A DNA stretch of 42,158 nt from an uncultured Eggerthellaceae bacterium (GTDB taxonomy: Bacteria; Actinomycetota; Coriobacteriia; Coriobacteriales; Eggerthellaceae), in the NCBI GenBank assembly GCA_910588205.1, contig CAJUQK010000021.1, positions 1 to 42,158 of the forward strand, read 5' to 3'. The notes under the pieces were generated by a model. It did no database searches. It was not told the origin of the DNA and saw nothing but the letters and a program-made list of their open reading frames with translations. The translations under genes and the position numbers were made by a program. Shown here in pieces: positions 23,677 through 32,112 of the stretch; position 1 is the first letter of the stretch; each line of letters opens with the position of its first letter.

Positions 23677-25212
23677 ATGGATATCTTCGCTGACCCGGTG
23701 CTCTTGTCGCGTATCCAGTTCGCCCTCACAGCCAGCTACCACTTCATCTTCGTGCCGATCACCATCGGGATAGGCCTCATCATGGCGATCTTCGTCACCA
23801 AGGCCTTCCGATCCAAGGATCCGGAAGATGACGCGCTAGCTCGGATGTGGGTGCGCATCTACACGGCAACGTTCGCCATAGGTGTGGCAACGGGCATCAC
23901 CATGGAGTTCTCATTCGGTACGAATTGGGCGAACTACTCCCGGTTCGTGGGTGACATCTTCGGGGCGCCCTTAGCGGCCGAAGCCCTGTTCGCCTTCTTC
24001 TTGGAATCCATCTTCTTGGGATTCATCATCTTCGGGCGCAATAAGATCAAGCCTGCATTCTATGTAGCCAGCGCGTGGCTCACATTCGCGGGCTCTGCCT
24101 TGTCTGCCCTTTGGATCCTCATTGCGAATTCTTGGATGCAGACCCCGGCAGGTGCCGTCTATTCCCCGGCAGGCAACGAAGCGGTCATCACAGACTTCTT
24201 CGCCGCGGCCTTCAATCCTTCAACGCTACCTCGGTATAGCCATACCATCTTGGCGGTGCTCGTCATGGGCGCTTTCGTCACCATGGCGGTGGCTGCTTGG
24301 TATATGCATAAGAAGGTGCATCCCCAGGCCGCTAAGAAGATGCTGCGCGTAGGGTGTCTGGTGGGCATCGTCTCTACTGTCTGCCTGCTGGGCGCTGCCC
24401 ATGCCTCTGCTGTCGAGGTCTGGGAGGAGCAGCCCACGAAGCTGGCCATGATGGAAGGCCAGTATGACACAGAACCGCCAGAGCTCTCGCTGTTCGGCTG
24501 GGTGGATGAGGAGAACCGCAGCTCTACCACCTTCGGTATCCCGGGGGGTACCAGCTTCTTGGCCACGGGCACATGGGACACAGAGTATCCCGGCCTTGTA
24601 GAGGATCAGCAGGTCGGCACGTTCCCTGACTTGGATATAGACGAGCTCCCGGTGAACTTCGTCTATCAGGTGTATCACATCATGGTGGCCCTGTTCGGCG
24701 TTATCGTGATATGTCTCATCCTGGCTGCTATCTTCGGCCGTAAGAAGGCGAAGCGGGGCGTGTGGAATATGAAGTGGCTGCAGTGGCTGCTGATCATCTC
24801 TCCGCTCTTCCCGTTCTTGGCCATCCAAACGGGATGGCTCACAGCCGAGGTGGGACGTCAGCCCTACGTGGTCTATCCGTCCACGTCTGGGCCGGATCAG
24901 GTCTATCTTCCTACAGCTTCGGGTACGAGCGTATCCGTGCAACCCTTTGAGGTAGTGCTGACCTTGGCTCTGTTCCTCTTGGTCTACCTCATGCTGTTCA
25001 TCGGATGGTGGCGGGTCATCGCCCGGTTCATCAAGGAGGGCCCTGTGAAGGATGCTCCTGTGGAGGCGAAGGTCACCGAGGTCAGCTTCAAGGAGGCCGT
25101 CAAAGATGAAAAAACGGGCGAAGCGGTGGTCGTGGCCGCTTCTGACGAAAGCTTGGAAGAGGTGGCTCTCTCAGAAGATGAGGCTGCTCCGAAGGGAGGC
25201 GATGCACGATGA
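23677..25212 (+). CDS. cydA: Cytochrome bd ubiquinol oxidase subunit I
   Basis: A 511-residue membrane protein carrying the haems of the bd-type quinol oxidase, which reduces oxygen to water at the cytoplasmic membrane. The N-terminal helix contains ALTASYHF with His22 (the family haem b595 ligand), helix 3 has the FLESIFLG motif, and the C-terminal half shows the GWLTAEVGRQPY signature. The Q-loop is of the short type. The C-terminal tail is acidic and extended compared with E. coli CydA. For an anaerobe this is an oxygen-scavenging or microaerobic respiration enzyme. It overlaps cydB by four bases. Confidence 0.96.
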   Translation: MDIFADPVLLSRIQFALTASYHFIFVPITIGIGLIMAIFVTKAFRSKDPEDDALARMWVRIYTATFAIGVATGITMEFSFGTNWANYSRFVGDIFGAPLAAEALFAFFLESIFLGFIIFGRNKIKPAFYVASAWLTFAGSALSALWILIANSWMQTPAGAVYSPAGNEAVITDFFAAAFNPSTLPRYSHTILAVLVMGAFVTMAVAAWYMHKKVHPQAAKKMLRVGCLVGIVSTVCLLGAAHASAVEVWEEQPTKLAMMEGQYDTEPPELSLFGWVDEENRSSTTFGIPGGTSFLATGTWDTEYPGLVEDQQVGTFPDLDIDELPVNFVYQVYHIMVALFGVIVICLILAAIFGRKKAKRGVWNMKWLQWLLIISPLFPFLAIQTGWLTAEVGRQPYVVYPSTSGPDQVYLPTASGTSVSVQPFEVVLTLALFLLVYLMLFIGWWRVIARFIKEGPVKDAPVEAKVTEVSFKEAVKDEKTGEAVVVAASDESLEEVALSEDEAAPKGGDAR

Positions 25213-26249
25213 GCGTCCTTGCTGTGCTGTGGTTCTTCCTTATCTTCTTGCTCATCGCCGGGTACTTCGTGTTGGATGGTTTCGACCTCGGTGTGGGCAT
25301 CCTATATCCCTTCCTCTGTAAAGACGAGCGGGATGAGCACATCTGCCGCCGGGCTATCGGACCGGTGTGGGATGGTAACGAGGTGTGGCTGCTCACCGCG
25401 GGCGGCGCCCTGTTCGCTGCGTTCCCTGATGCCTATGCCACGACGTTCTCCGGCTTCTACCTGGCCATTATGTTGGTGCTCTTCGGCCTCATCGTGCGCG
25501 CGGTGAGCTTCGAGTTCTACGAAGGAGACCCGAAATGGCGCAAGGTGTGGAACATCTGCTTTTTCGTGGGATCGCTTTTGCCGGGGATCCTCTTCGGTGT
25601 TGCCGTTGGCAATGTGGTTGCGGGCATCCCTATGGATGTCAATGGCAACTACACCGGCGTACCGCTTTTGGGTCTGGTCACCCCCTTCACCCTGCTTACG
25701 GGTGTCCTGGGGCTTGCCATGTTCATTGCTGCAGGGGCTTGCTGGCTTGCGTTGAAGGCGCCTCTCGGCAGTGGCTTGCAACAGCGAGCAGAGGCACTGC
25801 GGGTTCCGAGCCAGTTAGCCTGTCTGGTGTTGTTCGCCGGGCTCACCGTTTGCATCTTCGCCATGATGAGCGGATCTGTGGAGATGCTGCCCTTGCTGGC
25901 GGTGCCGCGCTTCCTCTGCGCCGCACTGTTCGTCGTGGCCATTGGGGCTGCTATGTATATCGGGTATAACGAACGCAAGAACCAAGAGGCGAAGATGAGC
26001 CTATGGATCTTCCTTTTGCAGAGCGCATCTGCGGTAGCCTTGGTCTTCCTGCTGGCGTGCAGCATGTTCCCGGTGCTGGTGATGGCTTCTCCGGATAGCG
26101 TAGGGTCGGCCATCACGCTCATGAGCGCAGGAGCCAGCGAGATGTCGCTTGCCTGTATGACCGTGATCCTCTGCATTGGCCTGCCCCTCGTCCTGCTCTA
26201 CCACGTGCTCATCTATAGGACGTTCCGCGGCAGGGTGGAGGTGGAATAG
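25209..26249 (+). CDS. cydB: Cytochrome bd ubiquinol oxidase subunit II
   Basis: A 346-residue partner subunit with about eight membrane helices. It begins with the characteristic GYFVLDGFDLGVG and contains RAIGPVWDGNEVWLLTAGGALFAAFP, hallmarks of CydB. The ATG overlaps the cydA stop (ATGA), so translation is coupled. No cydCD transporter or small cydX gene follows; these must be elsewhere. Confidence 0.96.
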   Translation: MSVLAVLWFFLIFLLIAGYFVLDGFDLGVGILYPFLCKDERDEHICRRAIGPVWDGNEVWLLTAGGALFAAFPDAYATTFSGFYLAIMLVLFGLIVRAVSFEFYEGDPKWRKVWNICFFVGSLLPGILFGVAVGNVVAGIPMDVNGNYTGVPLLGLVTPFTLLTGVLGLAMFIAAGACWLALKAPLGSGLQQRAEALRVPSQLACLVLFAGLTVCIFAMMSGSVEMLPLLAVPRFLCAALFVVAIGAAMYIGYNERKNQEAKMSLWIFLLQSASAVALVFLLACSMFPVLVMASPDSVGSAITLMSAGASEMSLACMTVILCIGLPLVLLYHVLIYRTFRGRVEVE

Positions 26250-26344
26250 CGGGGCATAGAGCAGTGTTCTCTAAAAACCCACACCCGTAAGGGCGCGGGT
26301 CTAGTACAATGAAACGACAACTCTGTCGATGAAAAGGGTCAGAC

Positions 26345-27343
26345 ATGCCTGACAACATGAGATACGACGCGAACGGCCAACCTCTCGGTTACGGGGATCC
26401 CGTAGATCCCTCCCTGTATCCTCAGGCTGATCCGGCCTGGGGCCAGTACCCGCAGGGCTACGGGGCATCCATGCCCTCCCCCCAAGAGATCTACGCTCAG
26501 CAGTACGCTGATCCTACTCAAATGGGGCAAGGCTATATGGACCCCACTCAAATGTACGCTGATCCGAATCAGGGTATGTACGGCCAGCCGCCAATGCAAC
26601 AAGACCCTTACTATGGCTACGCTCAGGCAGGGTATCCCGAAGCGGATCCTTCCTTGAGCGGGCAGGTTCCCTATGGTGAGGCAGACCAGCAGTACATGCA
26701 GGGCTATGCCCCCACTCAGGGCTACGGCCAGATGCCCCCAGTGCAAGATCCCGCCCAGATGCAGGGATATCCGAGCGCCGCTCCTCAGGGCTATGGCCAA
26801 ATGCCTCAGCCTGTACAGCAGCCTCAGCAGGCTCAAGCCCCCATGCCGCAAGCGGCCCCAGCCCAGCCTTCGCCTTCACCCGTGCCAGAGCCCGTTCCCA
26901 TGCCTGAGGCCATGGATAAGAAAGCAGCTAAGGCAGCGGCGAAGGAACAGAAGCGCGTCCAGAAGCAGCGGGAAGAGGTTCCGGTTCCTATGGGGCCTGC
27001 GCCCTCTGCAGGGAAAGCCACGCTGTTCCTCATCTTGGGCATCTTGTCTGTCATCTTCGCCATCATCCCGCCCATCGGCATCATCTTGGGATTGGTCGTG
27101 AGGGTGATGTACAAATCCTACCGGCGTGCAGGCGGTCGCTCTCCCAAGGCGGAGACAGGGAACATCTTCGCTACCGTGGGTCTCATATTCAGCCTCGTCA
27201 TGCTGGTGGTCATCGCCGTTCTGTGTCTGATCATCTGGGCGGGCCTCTACGGAGAGAGCATGGCGCGTCAGCTGGGTGTCTTCTGGAATAATAGTCCGTT
27301 CGGCACTATCCTCTGGAGGATCCCCATCCCCAGTCCTCTCTAA
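26345..27343 (+). CDS. Membrane protein with Pro/Gln/Tyr-rich N-terminus (DUF4190-like)
   Basis: A 332-residue protein. The first 190 residues are of low complexity, rich in Gln, Pro, Tyr and Gly, with short repeats such as DPTQM and YGQMP. A Lys/Ala-rich segment precedes two closely spaced membrane helices (about 222-255 and 275-300) of the DUF4190 type. Such proteins are common in Actinobacteria and their function is unknown. The start follows AAAAGGG; a TACAAT sequence at 26305 may be its -10 element. Confidence 0.75.
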   Translation: MPDNMRYDANGQPLGYGDPVDPSLYPQADPAWGQYPQGYGASMPSPQEIYAQQYADPTQMGQGYMDPTQMYADPNQGMYGQPPMQQDPYYGYAQAGYPEADPSLSGQVPYGEADQQYMQGYAPTQGYGQMPPVQDPAQMQGYPSAAPQGYGQMPQPVQQPQQAQAPMPQAAPAQPSPSPVPEPVPMPEAMDKKAAKAAAKEQKRVQKQREEVPVPMGPAPSAGKATLFLILGILSVIFAIIPPIGIILGLVVRVMYKSYRRAGGRSPKAETGNIFATVGLIFSLVMLVVIAVLCLIIWAGLYGESMARQLGVFWNNSPFGTILWRIPIPSPL

Positions 27344-27382
27344 GGGCTGTGTGTGGTGTGCTGAGTTGCTATCTAGTTGTTG

Positions 27383-28210
27383 ATGATGGAATCTGACCCT
27401 TCCAAAGAGAAGCCCAAGCAGGGGTTCTTCGAACGCCTGACGGGCTCTGTGGCGAAGCGTGAATCCGCTTCGGAAGAGCAATTGCGCGAGATCGTTGATG
27501 ATGCCGATGTCCTCGCTGAGGATGAGAAGCGTATGATCCATGACATCATCGATCTGGGAGACACCACGGCGGGAGAGATCTGCACGCCCCGAGTCGATGT
27601 CATGTTGGTAGACGCTGACGAAACGGGACGCACGGCTCTGGAGCGCATGCGGGGTACGGGCTACTCGCGGCTTCCCGTTTGCCAAGATGGCATTGATGAC
27701 ATCATCGGCATCGTCCACTACAAAGACCTCATCGGGCCGCTGATGGACGGCTCTGTAGATGAACCCGTGTCTGGCTTCATGTATGAGGCTATGTTCGTTC
27801 CAGAAACGAAGGGCGTCATTCCGCTTTTGGGGGAGATGCAAGCCGCGCATCAGCAAATGGCCATCATCGTGGATGAATACGGCGGCACTGAAGGGGTCGT
27901 CACCATCGAGGACATCTTGGAAGAGATCGTGGGCGAGATCGCTGACGAATCTGACTTGGGTGGAGAGCTGGTGACCGCTTGTGGAGCGGGGGTCTGGCGG
28001 GCCGACGGACGGTTCTCTGTCGAAGATGCTCAAGAGCTCGGCTGGCCTGTTCAGGAATCTGACGACTACGACACCTTGGCAGGATGGCTTGTGAACCGAA
28101 TGGAGGCCTATCCGGCCGTAGGTGATGAGCTCATAGAAGAGGATTTCTCGTTCACGGTGGAGAAGATGCGCCGCTCCCGGATCTCTGGGGTGAAGGTCGT
28201 CAAGCTCTAA
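27383..28210 (+). CDS. CorC/HlyC-like protein with two CBS domains
   Basis: About 275 residues. A tandem CBS pair spans residues roughly 60-195 (motifs CTPRVDVMLVDAD and DEYGGTEGVVTIEDILEEIVGEI), followed by the CorC_HlyC C-terminal domain (about 205-275). It lacks the N-terminal DUF21 membrane domain of CNNM/CorB transporters, so it is the soluble CorC-like form, which may bind adenine nucleotides and modulate ion transport. No clear ribosome-binding site precedes the ATGs at 27383 and 27386, and the nearby TTG codons are alternatives, so the start is uncertain. Confidence 0.85.
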   Translation: MMESDPSKEKPKQGFFERLTGSVAKRESASEEQLREIVDDADVLAEDEKRMIHDIIDLGDTTAGEICTPRVDVMLVDADETGRTALERMRGTGYSRLPVCQDGIDDIIGIVHYKDLIGPLMDGSVDEPVSGFMYEAMFVPETKGVIPLLGEMQAAHQQMAIIVDEYGGTEGVVTIEDILEEIVGEIADESDLGGELVTACGAGVWRADGRFSVEDAQELGWPVQESDDYDTLAGWLVNRMEAYPAVGDELIEEDFSFTVEKMRRSRISGVKVVKL

Positions 28211-28276
28211 GCTCTCCAAGTCTCTGGCGTGCATTTCCCAGATCGCTCATCTTTCTGGTGCCGTTGGGCATTTATT

Positions 28277-28306
28277 TTGGGAATCTCTGCTGAACTAGAG
28301 TAAAAT
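28277..28306 (+). promoter_or_regulatory. Promoter and long leader of the cell-wall enzyme gene
   Basis: TTGGGA (28277-28282), 18-base spacer, TAAAAT (28301-28306). Transcription from about 28313 gives a leader of some 190 bases with several hairpins, for example GTTGG/CCAAC near 28444-28455 and CCTGT/ACAGG near 28468-28485. I tested it by eye against c-di-AMP (ydaO) and T-box patterns and did not find their conserved blocks. Confidence 0.4.
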
Positions 28307-28505
28307 ATCCGAACTGAAATACATATCCGCCTCACCGGGCAGCAAATCCACTCACAACACACCCAGCTGTCGCCGCTTCTGCGGCTTGTCGTGCATTCGA
28401 CATACAGGTCAGAAAGGGGCGGTACTGTACGTAAGCTAGGACAGTTGGAACCAACGCTTTTCTTATCCTGTTCGAAAGGACAGGAGTCAAGGGAAAGCGG
28501 GCAAG

Positions 28506-29387
28506 ATGGAGCGGGAATTGGCCAAAGGCAAGCATAGAGCCACCACGGCGAAGCACGGAAGCGTGCGGAGGCCCCTGGGTACAGGTGCTCATCACGCAGC
28601 CCATGGGGCAGTACGCGGCGCTGCAAGCGCTCATGCCATCCATGGACTCCATCGGGTCGGCGTCATCTTGAGCATTCCTGTGCTTGCTGTTGCAGTGGGG
28701 GTAGGGGCTGCCACCTTCACCAATGCCGTAGGCCACGCTGATGACGCAACTGTCGTTCCGTCTTCCAGCGCTCAGCCAGTGACTGTGAGCGCTGCTCCCT
28801 CTGCGCACACGGAAGCCTTGGCTGAGTCCTCCATCTTGGAAACAGGCGCCAACCGCAGCGTTGATGGCGTCATCGCCCAAGTACAAGCAGAAGAGGAAGC
28901 CGCGCGCATCGCTGCGGAAGAAGCAGCGCGGGTGGCGGAGCAGGAAGCCATCCAGCAGGCTCAAGAAGCACAAAGCCTCAAGAGTTCTGCAGCTGTGGGC
29001 ATCGGTGATGTTGATTTCACCGTGGGTTATGATGCGTTCATGGCTGAATGGACATCCCGGATAGATGCTTACTTAGCTGGGTCTCCTCTGGCGGGTTACG
29101 GGGCTGATTTCGCCCAGGCGGCCTGGGAGAATGCTGTGGATCCCCGCTGGTCTCCGGCCATCTCGTGCACCGAGAGCACCAAGGGCACCCATTGCTACAT
29201 GGCCTACAACGCCTGGGGCTGGCATGGGTACCTAGGCTCTGATTGGACAAGCGCCATTCATGCTCACGTGGCTGGTCTTGCCAATGGGTATGGCCACACT
29301 ATCACGCGGGGCAACGCTGCTCGCTATTGCCCGCCCAATGCGGATTTCTGGTATAGCAACACGCTTTCTGAAATGGCGAAGATCTAG
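28506..29387 (+). CDS. Membrane-anchored lysozyme-like cell-wall hydrolase
   Basis: A 293-residue protein. A basic N-terminal segment (to about 50) precedes one hydrophobic helix (about 51-72) that anchors or secretes it. A Glu/Ala-rich coiled-coil stretch (about 125-160) follows, then a C-terminal domain with VDPRWSPAISCTES and YNAWGWHG, which resembles lytic transglycosylase/glucosaminidase-type domains of Actinobacteria. The conserved Glu in the SCTES motif is a likely catalytic acid. It should act on peptidoglycan outside the membrane. The assignment rests on motif resemblance and is not precise as to bond cleaved. Confidence 0.75.
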   Translation: MERELAKGKHRATTAKHGSVRRPLGTGAHHAAHGAVRGAASAHAIHGLHRVGVILSIPVLAVAVGVGAATFTNAVGHADDATVVPSSSAQPVTVSAAPSAHTEALAESSILETGANRSVDGVIAQVQAEEEAARIAAEEAARVAEQEAIQQAQEAQSLKSSAAVGIGDVDFTVGYDAFMAEWTSRIDAYLAGSPLAGYGADFAQAAWENAVDPRWSPAISCTESTKGTHCYMAYNAWGWHGYLGSDWTSAIHAHVAGLANGYGHTITRGNAARYCPPNADFWYSNTLSEMAKI

Positions 29388-29390
29388 TTT

Positions 29391-30050
29391 ATGAGCAACG
29401 TCATCGTTGTCGGGTGCGGCCGGGTTGGATCGCAGCTTGCGAACATGCTCTCGGACAACGGAAACAACGTTTGCTGCATAGATAAATCCCCTGACGCGTT
29501 CGTCAATCTGGGACAGAACTTCAATGGTTCCTCCATCCAAGGTGTGGGGTTCGATGAGGATGTGCTCGTGCGCGCTGGAGTGGAAACCTGTGATGTATTG
29601 GCCGCCGTTACTCAACTTGACCGCGTGAACATCATGTGCGCAGAGGTGGCAAGCAGGCTCTTCGATGTCCCCCATGTCATCGCACGCCTCTATGATCCTG
29701 ACCATGAACGCGCGTACATGCAGCTGGGCATAGATTATGTCTGCGGCACCTCCTTGGTAGCGGAGGATGTGTTCTCGAAGATCGTCGTGGGTCACGGTTC
29801 CCACGTGGCCGCCTTCGGAGATTTCGAGATCCTGCGCTTTTCCCTGGATCTTCCGGGCGAAGAGCGAAGCAGCATCCGTGTGGCGGATATCGAACGTGAT
29901 CATGCTGTGCGCATCATCGCCTTCGAACGGGTAGATGGTTCAGCATCGTCCATCCCCTCGAAAGACTCTGTGCTCTACAGTGGGGATACGGTGCTTGCCT
30001 GTGTTCGTCATGACCATATCCATCAGTTCTCGAAATACATGCGAAGGTGA
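29391..30050 (+). CDS. TrkA-type potassium uptake regulator, first of pair
   Basis: A 219-residue cytoplasmic RCK protein. The Rossmann N-domain starts with VIVVGCGRVGSQLA (NAD-binding GxGxxG) and the C-terminal RCK_C domain covers about 140-219. It gates a Trk/Ktr channel in response to nucleotides. The start lies three bases after the previous stop. Tandem TrkA proteins are known in Actinobacteria (CeoB/CeoC in mycobacteria). No TrkH channel gene is in the window. Confidence 0.92.
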   Translation: MSNVIVVGCGRVGSQLANMLSDNGNNVCCIDKSPDAFVNLGQNFNGSSIQGVGFDEDVLVRAGVETCDVLAAVTQLDRVNIMCAEVASRLFDVPHVIARLYDPDHERAYMQLGIDYVCGTSLVAEDVFSKIVVGHGSHVAAFGDFEILRFSLDLPGEERSSIRVADIERDHAVRIIAFERVDGSASSIPSKDSVLYSGDTVLACVRHDHIHQFSKYMRR

Positions 30051-30053
30051 TCC

Positions 30054-30725
30054 ATGTATATCGTGATCTCAGGTGGAGGCAAGGTTGGGTCGTATCTGGC
30101 GAATGTGCTACTGGCCAGCGGCAATGAGGTGGCCATCATCGAAGAGCGCGCAGAGACGGCGGATGCTCTCAGCGTCACTCTAGAAGGCCCCTATCTGGTC
30201 ATCCAGGGTGATTCCTGCGATTCTCGTAGTCAGGAAGATGCAGGTATCCGGCAGGCCGATGTCTTCGTAGGTGCTACGGGGCAAGATGATACGAATCTGG
30301 TAGCCTGCGAAGTGGCTCAGCGCGTGTTCAATGTGCCGCGTGTGGTTGCCCGCGTGAACAACCCGAAGAACCTGCGCATCTTCCGTGAGGTGGGCATCGA
30401 ATGCGTATCCTCTACCACGTTGATCGCGAACCTGATCGAAGAAGAGGCATTGCTTGGTTCCGTTTCGGTGGTATCTTCGCTGAATCATGGCAATGTAGCG
30501 CTCTCCGAATTCACGGTGGGGCACATGCGCCATCATTCGGATGAGGAAGGCGTGACCATCGGGGAGATAGAGATGCCCGAAGGAGCGCTGATCGTGGCTA
30601 TCGCCTATGAGGATGATGCCCAGGTAGCCGCGCCAGACATGGTGCTTTATCCCGGCGATCAGGTCATCGTAGTGGCGGACAGCGATGTGCTCGACGATGT
30701 CCGATCTCTGTTCCGAAGCCTATAG
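30054..30725 (+). CDS. TrkA-type potassium uptake regulator, second of pair
   Basis: A 223-residue RCK protein, homologous to the preceding one: IVISGGGKVGSYLA is the NAD-binding motif and the C-domain ends with GDQVIVVADSD. It starts three bases after the stop of its partner, so the two are cotranscribed and probably form a hetero-oligomer. Confidence 0.92.
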   Translation: MYIVISGGGKVGSYLANVLLASGNEVAIIEERAETADALSVTLEGPYLVIQGDSCDSRSQEDAGIRQADVFVGATGQDDTNLVACEVAQRVFNVPRVVARVNNPKNLRIFREVGIECVSSTTLIANLIEEEALLGSVSVVSSLNHGNVALSEFTVGHMRHHSDEEGVTIGEIEMPEGALIVAIAYEDDAQVAAPDMVLYPGDQVIVVADSDVLDDVRSLFRSL

Positions 30726-30736
30726 GAGGTATCAAG

Positions 30737-31561
30737 TTGTCGGCAGTGCTCTCAAACGCCTCAGCGCTCACCAGCATCGGCATCATCTTGCTGGCGGTGG
30801 CGGTGGTGATCGTGGCAATTTGGGCAGCAGTGCTCTCCGTCAAGCTCAGTAGGCTCAAGGCTCTCCTCTTGATGGAGCAAGAGCGCTTTGCGCTGGCTCA
30901 AGTTCAGATGACTGCTCCTCCGGCTCGTACGGGTACCCCGGCTCAGGGAGGGATACGTCCGGGGCAGGGTGCTATGGCACCGATCAAAGGGGCGCCTTCT
31001 AAGACAGTTCCCGCTAGAATGGCTTCGGAGACGGCCGAAGAGGATCGTGTTCGGAAGCCCAAGGGGCGCAAGGGTAAGCCCACCATCCCCTTCGGTGTGA
31101 ACAAAGAGGCTCAGCAGCGGGCAGCGCGGGCGTACACCGAAACGGCGGACGAACCGAACTATAGCCCTGATTCCATTGACTTCAACAGGGTGCAAGGCCT
31201 CACAGGTCAGCAGCGTTTGACCACGTTGCAACCTGATGCTCAGGGGGTGCGCACGGTAGCGCCTCGTACCGTGGAGGCGAACCCTCGTCCTCGAGGGGAT
31301 TCACGGTCTATCGAACAGCAGACCACGGGTCGCATGCCCGCAGTGGGTGTGCGACAGACAGCGGCCGAGACACGGGCATCCTTCGATCGCGTGGGCGAAG
31401 AGATGCGTCGGGCACCAGGGGCTTCTGAGCGTTATGAGCGCACAGCCCGCAGGCAGCGTCTGAGCGAGAGGCGCCAGCAGGAGCAGATGCGTCGAGAGGC
31501 AGAATCCATCGTGGCGGCTCATCATCGAGAGATGCGCTCGATCAATTCTGCTCCGCGCTAG
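30737..31561 (+). CDS. Membrane-anchored disordered protein of unknown function
   Basis: A 274-residue protein that starts with TTG eight bases after AGGAGG (30724-30729). One N-terminal membrane helix (about 10-33) precedes a long Arg/Gln/Ala/Pro-rich region predicted to be disordered and positively charged, with a basic helical end (RRQRLSERRQQEQMRRE). I see no known domain. It is probably in the trkA operon (11-base gap), which does not by itself imply potassium transport. Confidence 0.65.
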   Translation: MSAVLSNASALTSIGIILLAVAVVIVAIWAAVLSVKLSRLKALLLMEQERFALAQVQMTAPPARTGTPAQGGIRPGQGAMAPIKGAPSKTVPARMASETAEEDRVRKPKGRKGKPTIPFGVNKEAQQRAARAYTETADEPNYSPDSIDFNRVQGLTGQQRLTTLQPDAQGVRTVAPRTVEANPRPRGDSRSIEQQTTGRMPAVGVRQTAAETRASFDRVGEEMRRAPGASERYERTARRQRLSERRQQEQMRREAESIVAAHHREMRSINSAPR

Positions 31562-31607
31562 CGCCGTGCTTCCAACTTCCTGAGTTCTCCTATCGGAAGA
31601 AAGACGC

Positions 31608-31636
31608 TTGCATGCAGACCGGTAGTCGGCTATTAT
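31608..31636 (+). promoter_or_regulatory. Promoter of tRNA-Leu
   Basis: TTGCAT (31608-31613), 17-base spacer, TATTAT (31631-31636). The -10 element is 18 bases before the tRNA 5' end. Confidence 0.55.
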
Positions 31637-31654
31637 CTTCAAGCTTTGCTTTGT

Positions 31655-31741
31655 GCGGGCGTGGCGGAATTGGCAGACGCGCTAGCTTCAGGTGCTAGTG
31701 AGCTCCGGCTCGTGAAGGTTCAAGTCCTTTCGCCCGCACCA
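31655..31741 (+). tRNA. tRNA-Leu (CAG)
   Basis: An 87-base class II tRNA with long variable arm and encoded CCA. The acceptor stem GCGGGCG pairs with CGCCCGC, the anticodon loop TTCAGGT carries CAG, and the T-arm contains GGTTCAAGTCC. Confidence 0.97.
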
Positions 31742-32112
31742 TCCCCATTGACGTTGCGGCTTTCCGTGAAGCTGATCTTGCCTCTCCAAGCGCTCCATCG
31801 TCGCGTAGCGAAGTACGTTCCGTCGCGCTTTCGCGGCAATCTCATCCTTCACGAAAACCCTCACTTTCTTTGCCAGGCTACGATACCGCATATCCGTGGG
31901 CGAGCGAACGACCGCATCGCCCGCAGGAGGGCGGATCCAGATCCGCCCCTACGAGCAACCTGACAGGCATGATTCACCTGAGGGGAACCTGGCGGGTCTT
32001 TCGTAGGGGTCGATCATGATCGACCCGGCCGCCGTCTCTACCCGATTCTTTGCTACAATCACGAAGATTACGCCTAAATACACTCTATATGCACTTGAAA
32101 GGCGCAGTTTGG
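31742..32112. other. Intergenic region between tRNA-Leu and the kinase gene
   Basis: This 371-base stretch contains two GATC-centred repeats (31929-32026) and a possible -10 (TACAAT, 32053-32058) for the kinase gene. A 67-codon minus-strand frame at 31688-31891 runs through the tRNA and is not a real gene. No attachment-site duplication of the tRNA 3' end was seen in the window. Confidence 0.6.
31929..32026. repeat. Pair of GATC-centred palindromic repeats in opposite orientation
   Basis: The first copy (31929-31953) is a palindrome GGGCGGATC-CA-GATCCGCCC followed by CTACG; the second (32002-32026) is CGTAGGGG followed by TCGATC-AT-GATCGA and CCC. The arms CCCCTACG (31946-31953) and CGTAGGGG (32002-32009) face each other across 48 bases, so the whole block can fold as one structure. 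Same family as 21322-21371. Confidence 0.65.

Noticed and set aside
26876..28234. A 452-codon minus-strand frame across the DUF4190-like and CorC-like genes
   Set aside because: It spans two plus-strand genes and the gap between them and has no domain resemblance.
28313..28505. c-di-AMP (ydaO) riboswitch or T-box in the leader
   Set aside because: GGAACC occurs but within a simple GTTGG/CCAAC hairpin, and the other conserved blocks of ydaO or the T-box are missing.
31688..31891. A 67-codon minus-strand frame overlapping tRNA-Leu
   Set aside because: The end of the translation is the well-known spurious product of antisense tRNA-Leu sequence; no ribosome-binding site.
31655..32112. tRNA-Leu as an integration site for a mobile element
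   Set aside because: No integrase, no direct repeat of the tRNA 3' end and no boundary of composition were seen in the window.
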